50,844 nt of DNA from Actinomycetota bacterium (GTDB lineage: Bacteria > Actinomycetota > CADDZG01 > WHSQ01): NCBI GenBank assembly GCA_009380005.1, contig WHSQ01000009.1, positions 15,347-66,190 on the forward strand. The letters are read 5' to 3'. Position 1 is the first letter of the stretch; every line of letters begins with the position of its first letter. Shown here piece by piece: positions 18,776 to 28,319 of this stretch. Below the pieces are notes generated by a model. It was given only the letters and a program-made list of their open reading frames with translations. It made no database searches and was not told the DNA's origin. The position numbers and the translations under genes were made by a program.

Positions 18776-19816
18776 TCAGTCCCCGAACTCGTCCCGTGCC
18801 CGTTCGAGGTCCTCGTGGCGTCCCACGTCGTACCACTTCTCCAGGATCGGGAACACGCACACGGGCAAACCCTCCGCGAGCACGTCGGCGACCAGGTCCG
18901 GCATGTCCAGGGGGGCCCGTCCCTTTATGAACCGAAGGACCTCGGGATCCAGGACGTAGACACCTCCGCTTACGAGCGCCGTCTCCTCCGGCTTCTCCTC
19001 GACGTGAACGAGGTAATGGGCGGCCGTGCCCAACACACCGTAAGGGATGGTGGACACGAAGCTCGTCGCGGCCACCGTGATCGCCGCACGGTGGTGCCAG
19101 TGGTAGTCGAACAACCTGGCGAAGTCCAGCGTCGTGATGATGTCGGCGTTGGCAACGCAGATCGGCCGATCCGGCTCCTGCGGCAGCAACGACAAGGCGC
19201 CGGCGGTACCCATGCGCTTCTCTTCACGCATGTAGTTGAGCTTGACGCCCAGCGAGGACCCGTCTCCGAGTGACTCCTCGATCATCTCCGCCTTGTAGTT
19301 GACGGCAAGTGTCAACTCCCTGATCCCTGCCTCGACCAGCGGGGCGATCACGAGCTCGATGATCGGTTTCTCCCCTACCTCGACGAGCGGCTTGGGGACC
19401 CTCTCGGTTATCGGCCGGAGGCGGACACCCTGTCCACCCGCCATGATCACCGTGACCGGCAGGATCTCTTCCTCGACGACGTTGTCGAGCGTTCTCATGT
19501 CGACCAATCTCCCGTGCTCCACGATGGGCACGGCGCGCACGCGGTGCAACGTCATGAGATCCAGCAGGCGCGCATCGTCGGCATCCGGAGCGGCGGTAAC
19601 GGGGTTCCGCGACATGATGTCTGCAACCGTGTTGGACCTCTTCAGCAACATCGCCCGTCTGATATCCGCGTCCGTGATCGTTCCGACGATGCGTTCGTCG
19701 TCTCCGGTCACGACGGCTACCCCCGTGTGGTTCGATCGCAGCCGGTCCAGAGCTTCGTCCAGCGAATCCCCCGGAGTGACGACGAACGTTGCGAGCTCCG
19801 CCCCGGATCGCGTCAC
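18776..19816 (-). CDS. CBS-pair sugar-1-phosphate nucleotidyltransferase (PtmE-like)
   Basis: A 346-residue fusion. Two CBS domains (about 8-58 and 66-112) precede a nucleotidyltransferase domain with signature GGQGVRLRPIT then VPKPL (127-144), MGTAGALSLLP, and the C-terminal EKWYDVGRHEDLERA. This order is that of PtmE-type glucosamine-1-phosphate guanylyltransferases of the legionaminic acid pathway. The CBS pair suggests allosteric control by a nucleotide. The next gene encodes the matching dehydratase, so the two supply a 4-keto-6-deoxy aminosugar nucleotide. The GTG start overlaps the murG stop as GTGA. Nucleotide and sugar specificity are inferred. Confidence 0.86.
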   Translation of the reverse strand: MTRSGAELATFVVTPGDSLDEALDRLRSNHTGVAVVTGDDERIVGTITDADIRRAMLLKRSNTVADIMSRNPVTAAPDADDARLLDLMTLHRVRAVPIVEHGRLVDMRTLDNVVEEEILPVTVIMAGGQGVRLRPITERVPKPLVEVGEKPIIELVIAPLVEAGIRELTLAVNYKAEMIEESLGDGSSLGVKLNYMREEKRMGTAGALSLLPQEPDRPICVANADIITTLDFARLFDYHWHHRAAITVAATSFVSTIPYGVLGTAAHYLVHVEEKPEETALVSGGVYVLDPEVLRFIKGRAPLDMPDLVADVLAEGLPVCVFPILEKWYDVGRHEDLERARDEFGD

Positions 19817-20907
19817 GCCGCAAGCTCCAGGAGCCAGTCGGCAAGGTCGTCTGCGGCCCTCGGCCGGGCCAGGCTCACCGCAGCAGCGGCCATCGACTTC
19901 AACTTGGTCCGGTCGGTCAGTAGATCCTCGATCGCCGGGCCCACGCGGTCGGCATTGGCTTCGTGGTCGGCGAAGATGATCCCCGCCCCGGCCTTCATGA
20001 GCGGCTGGGCGTTGAGGGTCTGGTGGTCCCCCGGCGCGTGCGGGTAGGGGATCAAGATCGACGGCAAGCCCACCACCGGGATCTCGGCCACGGTGCCGGC
20101 TCCGGCCCTCACCAGGGCGAGGTCGGCCGCCGCATAGGCGACATCGATCCGGTCGATGAATCCGTGGGTGGTGGCCACGGCGATCCCTCCGTTCGCTTCC
20201 AGCTCGGCGCGCGCTCGGTCGACGTGGTCGTTACCGGCCTTCAGGATGATCCGCACATCGTGCCGGTCACGCCACCGCTCCGCAAGTTGGATCGCCACCT
20301 CGTTCAACCGAAGCGCGCCGAGACTGCCGCCCATGACGAGCAGCGCCACCGTGCCCTCCGGGATCCCGTACTCCTCGCGAGCGCGTAATCGCAACCCGTC
20401 CCGATCGAAGTTCGCTATCTCCTCCCGCAACGGCATGCCCACGACGCGCGGCTCCACGCGCCTGGAGAAACCGGATGCCGCCTCCGGGAACGCAAGCCCG
20501 ACGTTCCGGGTGAAGCGCGCAGCCACTCGGTTCGCGAGACCCGGCGTCGCGCCGGACTCGTGGATCAAAGATGGGATCCCGGCCAGCCGCGCGGCGGCGA
20601 CGGTCGGCAGACTCGGGTACCCGCCCATGCCGGCGACCACAGAAGCACCGTCGAGCAGCTTCCGGGCCTGAGCCGTTGAACGCAACAGGGAGAGCCCGGC
20701 CATGATCGGAGCCAGGCCGATCTTGCGTTGGAACGGACGCATATCGATGAACCGCACGTCGTAGCCTGCCCGTGGGATCAGCGCCTTCTCGAGGCCTTTC
20801 ATCGTTCCCACGAAGAACACGTCGATGGCCGGATCCTTGCGACGCAACGCGTCCGCGAGCGCGATCCCGGGATAGATGTGGCCGCCGGTCCCGCCGGCGG
20901 CGATCAC
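19813..20907 (-). CDS. murG: undecaprenyl-PP-MurNAc-pentapeptide GlcNAc transferase MurG
   Basis: A GT28 glycosyltransferase that makes lipid II from lipid I at the inner membrane face. GGTGGH near the N-terminus, GMGGYPSLP, the UDP-GlcNAc site GGSLGALRLNE and RAGAGTVAEIPVVGLPSILIPYP are all seen. The GTG at 20907 is the only standard start, but it gives MIAAGGTGGH and trims the first strand. An ATA at 20922, overlapping the ftsW stop and well placed after GAGGAG, would give MSPKVVIAAGG, the expected N-terminus. The frame further upstream is a shadow of ftsW. Confidence 0.93.
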   Translation of the reverse strand: MIAAGGTGGHIYPGIALADALRRKDPAIDVFFVGTMKGLEKALIPRAGYDVRFIDMRPFQRKIGLAPIMAGLSLLRSTAQARKLLDGASVVAGMGGYPSLPTVAAARLAGIPSLIHESGATPGLANRVAARFTRNVGLAFPEAASGFSRRVEPRVVGMPLREEIANFDRDGLRLRAREEYGIPEGTVALLVMGGSLGALRLNEVAIQLAERWRDRHDVRIILKAGNDHVDRARAELEANGGIAVATTHGFIDRIDVAYAAADLALVRAGAGTVAEIPVVGLPSILIPYPHAPGDHQTLNAQPLMKAGAGIIFADHEANADRVGPAIEDLLTDRTKLKSMAAAAVSLARPRAADDLADWLLELAA

Positions 20908-20918
20908 GACCTTGGGGC

Positions 20919-22133
20919 TTATCGCTCCTCGTCCTTCCGCTTCTTGGCGGCGGCTCGAGGCTTGCGCTCCTGCGCTGCGATGTTGTTCAGGATCCCGAGC
21001 GCCGCGAGCGTTACCAGCAGCGACGTACCTCCGAACGATACGAGAGGCAGCGGCACACCGGTGATGGGCATCGCGGCCGTCACCGCGCCCATGTTCACCA
21101 GCGCCTGGAATGCGATCCAGATCGTGATGCCGGACGCGACGAGCATCCCGAACCGGTCGGGGGCCCTCTTGGCTATCCGGATGCCGAGGTAGGCGATGAA
21201 CACGAACATCCCCAGCACCATGAACGTCCCCAGCAGACCCAGCTCTTCGCCGAGGATGGCGAAGATGAAGTCGGTGTGGGAGTTCGGGATGTAGGACCAC
21301 TTCTGGCGGCTCGCTCCCAGCCCCACGCCGAAGATCCCTCCCGAGCCCAGGGCGATGAGGGATTGGATCGTCTGGTACCCGGTGTTGAGCGGATCCGCCC
21401 ACGGGTTCAAGAACGCCAGGATGCGAGCCCTACGGTAGTCCTCGGCCAGAGCGGCGACGACCGCCAGGCCCGTGCCGGCTACCCCCAACGGAACCAGATG
21501 ACGGAGGGGCGCGCCCGCCACGAACAACAGACCGAACGCGATGACGCAGAGGACGATGGCCGTTCCCAGATCCGGCTGCATCATGACCAGGAACGCCAGG
21601 AGGCCCAGGCCCGGGAGCACGGGAAGCGCCGTATGACCGAGCTCGCGCAGCGACTTCTCGTCCTTCCGATCGAGCACCCCCGCGACGACGAGAACGAGCG
21701 CGAGCTTGGCGATCTCCGATGGCTGGAAGCTGAGAGGCCCGACCCCGATCCAACGCGCACTCCCACCCACATTGAGCCCGACCCCCGGGACGAGCGCCAC
21801 CACGAGGAGGCCCGCCGACAACACGTAGAGGACGACACTCAGGCCGCGCCAGCGGTGGTAGTCGACGCGCACGCACGCGAAATAAGCCGCGAAAGCGACG
21901 ATGGCCCACAGCAGCTGTCTCCGGAAGAAAGTGAACGACGACCCGTAATCCGCGAAGGCGGTGATGGAGCTGGCCGACAGGATCATCACGAGTCCCAACG
22001 CGACCAGGACGACGGAGGAGAGGGTCAACAGCGCACCCGGGGACGTGCGCGGCCGGACCGCGGGGCGTGACGTCGACCCCGCCGTCGACCTGGGGGCGAC
22101 CTTCGTTGCGATAGCGCCGCTACGACTCGCCAT
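20919..22133 (-). CDS. ftsW: SEDS peptidoglycan glycosyltransferase FtsW
   Basis: A 404-residue polytopic protein with about ten membrane helices that polymerises lipid II at the septum together with FtsI. SEDS landmarks include GGSARWIGVGPLSFQPSEIAK, the MQPDLGTA segment carrying the conserved aspartate, and SHTDFIFAILGEELG. The last helix is followed by a basic tail. I chose the ATG at 22133 over the GTG just before it because GGAGG is better spaced. The start lies inside the end of murD. The stop TAA overlaps a possible murG ATA start. Confidence 0.95.
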   Translation of the reverse strand: MASRSGAIATKVAPRSTAGSTSRPAVRPRTSPGALLTLSSVVLVALGLVMILSASSITAFADYGSSFTFFRRQLLWAIVAFAAYFACVRVDYHRWRGLSVVLYVLSAGLLVVALVPGVGLNVGGSARWIGVGPLSFQPSEIAKLALVLVVAGVLDRKDEKSLRELGHTALPVLPGLGLLAFLVMMQPDLGTAIVLCVIAFGLLFVAGAPLRHLVPLGVAGTGLAVVAALAEDYRRARILAFLNPWADPLNTGYQTIQSLIALGSGGIFGVGLGASRQKWSYIPNSHTDFIFAILGEELGLLGTFMVLGMFVFIAYLGIRIAKRAPDRFGMLVASGITIWIAFQALVNMGAVTAAMPITGVPLPLVSFGGTSLLVTLAALGILNNIAAQERKPRAAAKKRKDEER

Positions 22134-23475
22134 CACCCCTCCCGCCTTCGACTAGTTGTTTCACGGCCCGCGCGAAGTCCTCGCCTCGCTGCGCGTAGTT
22201 CTGGTACATATCCAGACTGGCACAGCCCGGCGACAACAAGACGGATCCGCCGCGTGTTGCGAGCTTCGACGCGAACCGAACCGCTTCGCCCATCGAATCT
22301 GCGATCTCCACGGGCGCGCGACCGTGGAAGGCGCGCTCGACTTCGTCGCGAGACTCCCCGATCGCGATGACGGCGACGACCGGCGGAACGGTCCCCGAGA
22401 GTGATGAGAGATCGATCCCCTTGCTACGACCACCCGCTATCAGCACGACATCGCTCATCCCTCGAACCGCGGCCAGCGTCGCGTGGGGGTTGGTGGCTTT
22501 CGAGTCATCGATGTAGCGGACCCCGTGAACCTCGGCCACGAGCTCCAAGCGGTGAGACAGCGGCCGGAAGCCCCTGAGGGCGCGCAGCACCGCAGCGCGT
22601 TCCACCCCGTAGGCAAGGGCCGCTCCCGCGGCTGCGATCGAGTCCTCCAGTCCCGCGCTCCCCAGCAGCGGAAGGTCGTCGACCCCCAGGAGGTCGTCTC
22701 CCGACCACACGATCCGGTCCCCGGCCACGCCGATCCCCCCCGGGGGGGCGCCGGCCGCCGAGAACGGGATCGTGCGAGCGATCGCGCCCTCGGCGATCGC
22801 CGACGCGGTCTCGTCGTCGAGGTTGTAGAGGAAGATGTCCTCCGTCGTCTGGTTCCGGATCATCTTGGCCTTGGCGGCCGCGTACGCCTCGAAGCTCCCG
22901 TGCCAATCGGTGTGGTCCTCCGCGACGTTCAGGAGAACGGCCACCCGGGGGCGGAACGTCCGGATCGTCTCGAGCTGGAAACTCGAAACCTCCACCGCGA
23001 TGGCTCCCCCATCGCCCACCTCGCCGATCGCCTCGATCAACGGCCGACCGATGTTGCCGGCGGCGGTCGAGGGGATGCCGCCCTCGGCCAGCATGGCCGC
23101 CAGCAGCGAGGTCGTCGTGGTCTTGCCGTTCGTTCCGGTGACGGCCAATAGATCGCAACGCGCGACCCTCGCGGCCAGCTCGATCTCGCTGATGAGATCT
23201 ACTCCAGCCGAGCGCAGGGCGCGCATGACGGGAGCGTCCGGCGGTATGCCGGGGCTCACTATCGCGAAGTCCACCTGGAGCGCCGCCACGTCGTGACCGC
23301 CCGTTTCGAGCGTGGCTCCAGCGGCCCTCAGACGCTCGGCGCGAGACTCGATCACGTCGTCCGAGGCCGATTCGGTGACCATGACGCGAGCACCGAGAGA
23401 GGCGAGCGCGGTCGCGGTCGCGTACCCGCTGATGCCGAGACCCACGACGAGCACGGAACGCCCTTCGAGGTTCAC
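22120..23475 (-). CDS. murD: UDP-MurNAc-L-Ala-D-Glu ligase MurD
   Basis: A 451-residue Mur ligase adding D-Glu. The N-terminal Rossmann motif VLVVGLGISGYA is at about 8-19, the P-loop GTNGKTTTT at 114-122, and the central domain shows NVAEDHTDWHGSFEAYAAAK. The C-terminal domain shows DDSKATNPHATLAAV. The GTG at 23475 overlaps the mraY stop as GTGA. Upstream open frame is a shadow of mraY. It overlaps ftsW by 14 bp. Confidence 0.95.
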   Translation of the reverse strand: MNLEGRSVLVVGLGISGYATATALASLGARVMVTESASDDVIESRAERLRAAGATLETGGHDVAALQVDFAIVSPGIPPDAPVMRALRSAGVDLISEIELAARVARCDLLAVTGTNGKTTTTSLLAAMLAEGGIPSTAAGNIGRPLIEAIGEVGDGGAIAVEVSSFQLETIRTFRPRVAVLLNVAEDHTDWHGSFEAYAAAKAKMIRNQTTEDIFLYNLDDETASAIAEGAIARTIPFSAAGAPPGGIGVAGDRIVWSGDDLLGVDDLPLLGSAGLEDSIAAAGAALAYGVERAAVLRALRGFRPLSHRLELVAEVHGVRYIDDSKATNPHATLAAVRGMSDVVLIAGGRSKGIDLSSLSGTVPPVVAVIAIGESRDEVERAFHGRAPVEIADSMGEAVRFASKLATRGGSVLLSPGCASLDMYQNYAQRGEDFARAVKQLVEGGRGDGES

Positions 23476-24515
23476 AAGTTGCCGCCCTTCGTCAGGAAGT
23501 CGGCGTAGAAGAGCCCGATACCGAACGCAACCGAGAACGCGGACAGGACCCAGAAGCGCACGATAACCGTGAACTCGGGCCACCCCTGGAGCTCGAAATG
23601 GTGGTGGATCGGAGCCATCAGGAAGATGCGCTTGCCGGTGCGCTTGAACACCGCCACCTGCAAGATGACCGACATGGTCTCTACGACGTAGAGGCCACCG
23701 AGCAGAGCCAACAGCAATTGTGTGTTCAACATGATGGCAAGTACGGCCATCGCCCCACCGAGCATCAACGAACCGGTATCACCCATGAAGATCTTCGCGG
23801 GTGCCGTGTTCCACCACAGGAATCCGGCACACGCCCCGGCCAGTGCCGAGGCGACGAGCGCGAGATCGAAGGGATCCGAACCCGTGACGGAGAGGTCGTA
23901 GAAGATCTTGTGACGGAACTGCCAGAACGCTATGACCACGAACGCTCCGAAGACCTGCGCCGCAGATCCCACGGCGAGGCCGTCCAGCCCGTCCGTCAGG
24001 TTCACCCCGTTGGACGATGCGGCGATCATCAAGAAGACCCAGATGTAGAAGAACAATCCGAAGTCGAGCGCGGTCGACCGGAAGAACGACAGGTCCGTTC
24101 CGATATCGACGACCTCGACCGCCAGGAATGCGAACCCGAGGCCGATGATCAACTGCCCGACGATCTTCGCTCGCTTCTGGAGCCCGAGAGAACGAGCCTT
24201 CCGGATCTTGATGATGTCATCGAGGAAACCCAGGATGGCCAACGCGACGATGGTGCCGAGCGCCAGCAACCCGGAGTCGTAGAAATCCGAGATCCCACCC
24301 GATCCCACATGCCCGACGACGTAGCCGATCACCACGGCTGCCAGGATCACCAAGCCACCCATCGTCGGCGTCCCGCGCTTCTCGTAGTGGGCCTGAGGGC
24401 CCTCCTCACGGATCAGCTGGCCCCACCCCCACCGGCGGAACATCCGGATGGCGACGGGCGTTCCCAGCAGGCTGATCACCAGCGCGACGGCTCCGGCGAC
24501 CATGATGTTGGTCAC
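23472..24515 (-). CDS. mraY: phospho-MurNAc-pentapeptide transferase MraY
   Basis: A 347-residue polytopic transferase with about ten helices that makes lipid I from UDP-MurNAc-pentapeptide and undecaprenyl phosphate. Signature residues are D99-D100 in GFLDDIIKIRK, NLTDGLDGLA, FMGDTGS and the APIHHHFE loop. It directly follows murE with a GTGA overlap, whereas murF normally lies between the two. Confidence 0.97.
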   Translation of the reverse strand: MTNIMVAGAVALVISLLGTPVAIRMFRRWGWGQLIREEGPQAHYEKRGTPTMGGLVILAAVVIGYVVGHVGSGGISDFYDSGLLALGTIVALAILGFLDDIIKIRKARSLGLQKRAKIVGQLIIGLGFAFLAVEVVDIGTDLSFFRSTALDFGLFFYIWVFLMIAASSNGVNLTDGLDGLAVGSAAQVFGAFVVIAFWQFRHKIFYDLSVTGSDPFDLALVASALAGACAGFLWWNTAPAKIFMGDTGSLMLGGAMAVLAIMLNTQLLLALLGGLYVVETMSVILQVAVFKRTGKRIFLMAPIHHHFELQGWPEFTVIVRFWVLSAFSVAFGIGLFYADFLTKGGNL

Positions 24516-26017
24516 CGGCGTCCCCCGATCCCCAGCTCCCGGATCAAGTCCCTCGCTACTTCGCGGTCGTCGAACGGGATCGTGCGGTCGGCGAACTGTT
24601 GACCCGTCTCGTGACCCTTGCCTGCGATGACGAACACGTCGCCGGATCGGGCGCTTCGCATGCCCGATGCGATCGCCTCGGCGCGGTCCACCAGGGACGC
24701 GTCCGGTCCATCCGGGCGCTCCGCCATGACGCCTTCGAGGATCTCGGCGATGATCGCGTCCGGGTCCTCCGACCGTGGATTGTCGGAGGTAACGATCACT
24801 ACGTCCGCGAGCCGAGCGACGACGGCCCCCATCAACGGCCGCTTCCCACGGTCTCTATCCCCCCCGCAGCCGAACGCGCAAACCACGCGACCTTGGCTCA
24901 GATCGGCTAGCCGACGAGCTTCTCTCAGGACGTTATCCAGCGAATCCGGTGTGTGTGCGTAGTCAACGATCACGGCGAACGGCTGGCCTTCATCGATCGA
25001 CTCAAAACGACCCGGCACGGCTTTCAGATCGCGGACGCCCGCTTCGATCGACCCGGCAGGGACGTCCGCGACGAACGCACACGCCGTCGCCGCCAAGCAG
25101 TTGTAGACGTTGAAGGTCCCCACCAGAGACGTCGAGATCTTGAGCTCGTCGGGCGACGCGCCGATGACGAACTGTGTCCCCCACTGGTCGTAGCGGATGT
25201 CTTCGGCTCGCCATTCCGCTTCCGTCGACAGTCCGTAGCCGAGGTCCGCCACGGTCGTCGACGCACGCAGACGCCTTCCATACTCGTCATCGACGTTTAC
25301 CAAGGCCACGTCGGTGCGCTCCGGTACGAACAGCGACCGTTTCGCTTCGAAGTAATCGTCGATCCCGGAGTGGAAGTCGAGGTGGTCCTGCGTGAGGTTC
25401 GTGAAAGCGGCGGCCCGGTAATGGATGCCCTCCACGCGAGCAAGTGCCAGGGCGTGAGACGTGACCTCCATCGCCACCGACTGGACCCCCTCGGAGACCA
25501 TGTCCCACAGCGTTCGCTGGAGGTCGAGCGACTCGGGCGTCGTCCTCACGCCGGGACGGACGCGGTCACCGATCCGCGTCTCGATCGTGCCTATCAAGCC
25601 CGTCCTCTCGCCGGCGGCCCGCAGGATCGCCTCCAGGATGTAGGTCGTGGTCGTCTTGCCGTTCGTGCCGGTGATCCCGAACATCCGCATCCGTCCGGCG
25701 GGCTGATCGAAGAACGCGGCGGAGATGAGCGCCATAGCTCGACGCGCGTCCGTCACGACGATCTGTGGCACGTCTAGGTCCAAAGCCCGCTGGACGCAGA
25801 GAGCCACCGCTCCGGCCCCGACCGCGACCCGTGCGAACTCGTGGCCATCGGTGCGCGCGCCCGGAACGCAGAAGAACAAAGTCCCGGGAGCGACGGCACG
25901 GGAGTCGTAGGCCACGTCGGTGACCACCGTCGCGTCGTCGCCGCGGACCTCGACAAGGAGATCACCGGTCGCGTCGGCCAGTTCGCGCAGCCCTTTGGGG
26001 GGAGGGAGTCCAGACAT
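24512..26017 (-). CDS. murE: UDP-MurNAc-tripeptide ligase MurE (meso-DAP type)
   Basis: A 501-residue Mur ligase adding the third stem residue. The P-loop is GTNGKTTTT at 117-125, the central domain has TNLTQDHLDFH and the carbamylated-lysine segment EAKRSLF, and DNPRSEDP at about 411 is the meso-diaminopimelate specificity motif. The ATG at 26017 begins MSGLPPPKGLRELADA and is 13 bp past the ftsI stop. The frame open further upstream is antisense or shadow sequence over ftsI. The stop overlaps the mraY start. Confidence 0.96.
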   Translation of the reverse strand: MSGLPPPKGLRELADATGDLLVEVRGDDATVVTDVAYDSRAVAPGTLFFCVPGARTDGHEFARVAVGAGAVALCVQRALDLDVPQIVVTDARRAMALISAAFFDQPAGRMRMFGITGTNGKTTTTYILEAILRAAGERTGLIGTIETRIGDRVRPGVRTTPESLDLQRTLWDMVSEGVQSVAMEVTSHALALARVEGIHYRAAAFTNLTQDHLDFHSGIDDYFEAKRSLFVPERTDVALVNVDDEYGRRLRASTTVADLGYGLSTEAEWRAEDIRYDQWGTQFVIGASPDELKISTSLVGTFNVYNCLAATACAFVADVPAGSIEAGVRDLKAVPGRFESIDEGQPFAVIVDYAHTPDSLDNVLREARRLADLSQGRVVCAFGCGGDRDRGKRPLMGAVVARLADVVIVTSDNPRSEDPDAIIAEILEGVMAERPDGPDASLVDRAEAIASGMRSARSGDVFVIAGKGHETGQQFADRTIPFDDREVARDLIRELGIGGRR

Positions 26018-26030
26018 CAGCGGACCGATG

Positions 26031-27854
26031 CTAGTCCCGCACGTCGCCGGCCTGGGCACGGGCTTCCTCGATCTCACGCGCGGCCTGGACGGCGTTGCCG
26101 CTGGGCGATATCCCCAGGTGGCGAAGGGAGAACTCCATGATCTTCTGGAACGTCGGGGCCGCCGTGTGACCGCCCCAGATCGGACGCGGTTCGTCGAGCA
26201 CCACGATGGCCATGATCTGCGAATGGCGTGCCGGCGCGAAACCCGCGAAGGATGCCACGTACGAGTTCCCGTAGCCCCCCGTCGGCAGGGCCTTCTGCGC
26301 CGTTCCCGTCTTGCCCGCAACGTTGTAGCCGGGTACCTGAGCATTGACGCCGGTCCCATCGTCGACGACGGCGGTGAGCATCTTCCGTACCTCGCGAGCG
26401 GTTCGCCGCGAAAGGATCCGTCGGGTCACCGGCGCCGACGATCGTTCGACGCTGCCCCGGTCGCCCATGGTTCCGTAAACGAGCTTCGGTTCCACCCAGA
26501 CGCCCTTGTTCGCGATGGTGGAGAAGGCGGCCGCCATCTGCATAGGCGTGACGGCTATGCCTTGGCCGATGGGAAGGTTCCCGATCGTCACCCCGGACCA
26601 ATCCTCCAGGTCGAGCATCGAGCCCGCAACCTCTCCCGGGAAGCCGAGACCCGTCTTTTGTCCGAAGCCGAACCGACGGATGTAGTCGTCCAGCTTCTTT
26701 CCGCCCAACTTCATGCCGATCTTGACCGTGCCCACGTTGGACGAGTCCTTGATGATCTCGGCCACTGTCATCTGCTCCGTCGCGTGAGAGTGAGAATCGT
26801 GGATGACTTCGACGGACACCTGCATGGATTCGGGTACGACGAATGTGGTCTTCGGCTTGACGGCCCGCTCTTGGAGCGCGGCGGAAACGGTCACCGCCTT
26901 GAACGCAGAACCCGGTTCATACATGTCGGTGAGACCCCGGTTGCGATGGTTCTGTGCCTCCGACTGGCCCGGCTCGTTGGGATCGAAGGTCGGCACGTTG
27001 GCGAGAGCGAGGATCTCGCCGGTTCCCGGCCGCATGACTATGGCCGTGCCGGCGTCCGCGCCGAACTGCTGCACGGCGCTCGCGAGAGCCTGCTCCGAGT
27101 AGTACTGGATCTCCTTGTCGATGGTGAGGAAGAGCGAGCGGCCCGTCTCGGGACGTTCGTATTCGAACTCTGCCTGCGGGAGCGCACGACCTTTGGGGTC
27201 CTGCTCGAGGATCATCTTGCCCGGTTTGCCCTTCAGGATCTTCTCGTACTGAAGCTCGATGCCGGTCAGACCCTTCCCGTCCAGGTCGACGAATCCGAGC
27301 ACGTGCGCCGCGAGCCCGGCGTTGGGGTAGTAGCGCTTGGGCGCGGTCTCCATGTAGACGCCCGGGATCCGTAGGGACCGGATCAATCGCGCCAGATCGG
27401 GCTCGACGTAACGCGCCAGATACTCGAAGCGATCACCCGGCCACGTCCCTCGGAGCTTCTTCACGAGACCCGCCGGCTTCTTGTGCAAGACCGGGGCCAG
27501 ACGTGCGGCCGCATCTACGGGATCCTTCACGAGGCTGGGGTCGGCGAACACGGTGTAGAGGTCGACCGAGATGGCCAGGGGCTCTCCGTCCCGGTCGAAG
27601 ACCGCGCCACGACGGGCCGGGAACTCGACCTCACGCTCGCGCTGGTTCGCGGCCAGCTTGGCGTAGGCGGGAGCGTCGATCACTTGGAGCATGACGAGTC
27701 TCGTCGCCATCCCCGTGAATGACAGCACGACGATGACGAAGAGCGCGACCAATCGCCGGGGCGAGCGCGAACGCGGACGCCTGCGTCGCGAAGAGGGGCC
27801 CGGCCGGCGGCCAGAGCCCCTGCTGCGTGTCCTGGTTGGGCGACGCTGCGGCAC
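26031..27854 (-). CDS. ftsI: septal transpeptidase FtsI (PBP3, class B)
   Basis: A 607-residue class B penicillin-binding protein cross-linking septal peptidoglycan. A very basic cytoplasmic tail (1-34) precedes one membrane helix (about 35-55). The dimerisation domain starts near REVEFPARRGAVFDRDG. The catalytic SxxK is S316-A-F-K319, SSN follows in KDSSNVG, and KTGTA is in NVAGKTGTAQKA. There is no C-terminal PASTA domain visible. The GTG start is 3 bp after the ftsL stop. Confidence 0.96.
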   Translation of the reverse strand: MPQRRPTRTRSRGSGRRPGPSSRRRRPRSRSPRRLVALFVIVVLSFTGMATRLVMLQVIDAPAYAKLAANQREREVEFPARRGAVFDRDGEPLAISVDLYTVFADPSLVKDPVDAAARLAPVLHKKPAGLVKKLRGTWPGDRFEYLARYVEPDLARLIRSLRIPGVYMETAPKRYYPNAGLAAHVLGFVDLDGKGLTGIELQYEKILKGKPGKMILEQDPKGRALPQAEFEYERPETGRSLFLTIDKEIQYYSEQALASAVQQFGADAGTAIVMRPGTGEILALANVPTFDPNEPGQSEAQNHRNRGLTDMYEPGSAFKAVTVSAALQERAVKPKTTFVVPESMQVSVEVIHDSHSHATEQMTVAEIIKDSSNVGTVKIGMKLGGKKLDDYIRRFGFGQKTGLGFPGEVAGSMLDLEDWSGVTIGNLPIGQGIAVTPMQMAAAFSTIANKGVWVEPKLVYGTMGDRGSVERSSAPVTRRILSRRTAREVRKMLTAVVDDGTGVNAQVPGYNVAGKTGTAQKALPTGGYGNSYVASFAGFAPARHSQIMAIVVLDEPRPIWGGHTAAPTFQKIMEFSLRHLGISPSGNAVQAAREIEEARAQAGDVRD

Positions 27855-27857
27855 CCT

Positions 27858-28319
27858 CTACGTCCCGTCGTCTCGGGCGGTGCCCGACGCTAGGCCCCCC
27901 GGTACCGTCATCCGAGCAGCCCCCGGCCTCGACCGCGTCTTTGTAGACCCGGTGGTGATGTCCGCGACGATGTATTCGACCGAGCTGGGGTCGATCATTC
28001 CCAGCTGATTGCGAGCGATCGCCTCGATCCGATCGGGGCTCTCCATCTTCGCCGCCTCCAGGAGCAGTTCCTCGTGCTTCGCCTCCGCGGCGACGAGGTC
28101 CCGTCGCAACTCGGCGAGTTTGAAAGCGCTTTGGGCCATGATCACCTGTGCGAGGACGACGGCGAAGACCACCGCCACGGTCGCTATCGCACCTCCGACG
28201 ATGTAGGGGATCATGCGGCTCACGCCGACGCGTTCGATCAGCTTGAGCTTCTTGCGACGGACTACCCGGAGACCCCCCGCAGCCTCACCGGCGACGGCCG
28301 GCTCGGGGCGCGCGCTCAC
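27858..28319 (-). CDS. ftsL: FtsL-like divisome protein
   Basis: A 153-residue bitopic protein. It has a basic cytoplasmic N-terminus (RRKKLKLIER at 21-30), one membrane helix (about 37-62), then a short coiled coil (66-92) and the DRIEAIARNQLGM segment typical of FtsL and septum-formation initiators. The tail is disordered. FtsL joins FtsQ and DivIC to activate FtsW-FtsI. Placement between rsmH and ftsI is diagnostic. The GTG at 28319 overlaps the rsmH stop as GTGA, so the longer upstream frame is not used. Confidence 0.88.
   Translation of the reverse strand: MSARPEPAVAGEAAGGLRVVRRKKLKLIERVGVSRMIPYIVGGAIATVAVVFAVVLAQVIMAQSAFKLAELRRDLVAAEAKHEELLLEAAKMESPDRIEAIARNQLGMIDPSSVEYIVADITTGSTKTRSRPGAARMTVPGGLASGTARDDGT

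Noticed and set aside
20772-22070. 432-codon plus-strand frame opposite ftsW and murG
   Set aside because: Composition (Arg/Glu/His-rich) and lack of motifs mark it as a shadow frame.
24512-26017. murE-murF fusion
   Set aside because: The protein is 501 residues with one set of Mur ligase motifs, normal for MurE alone.
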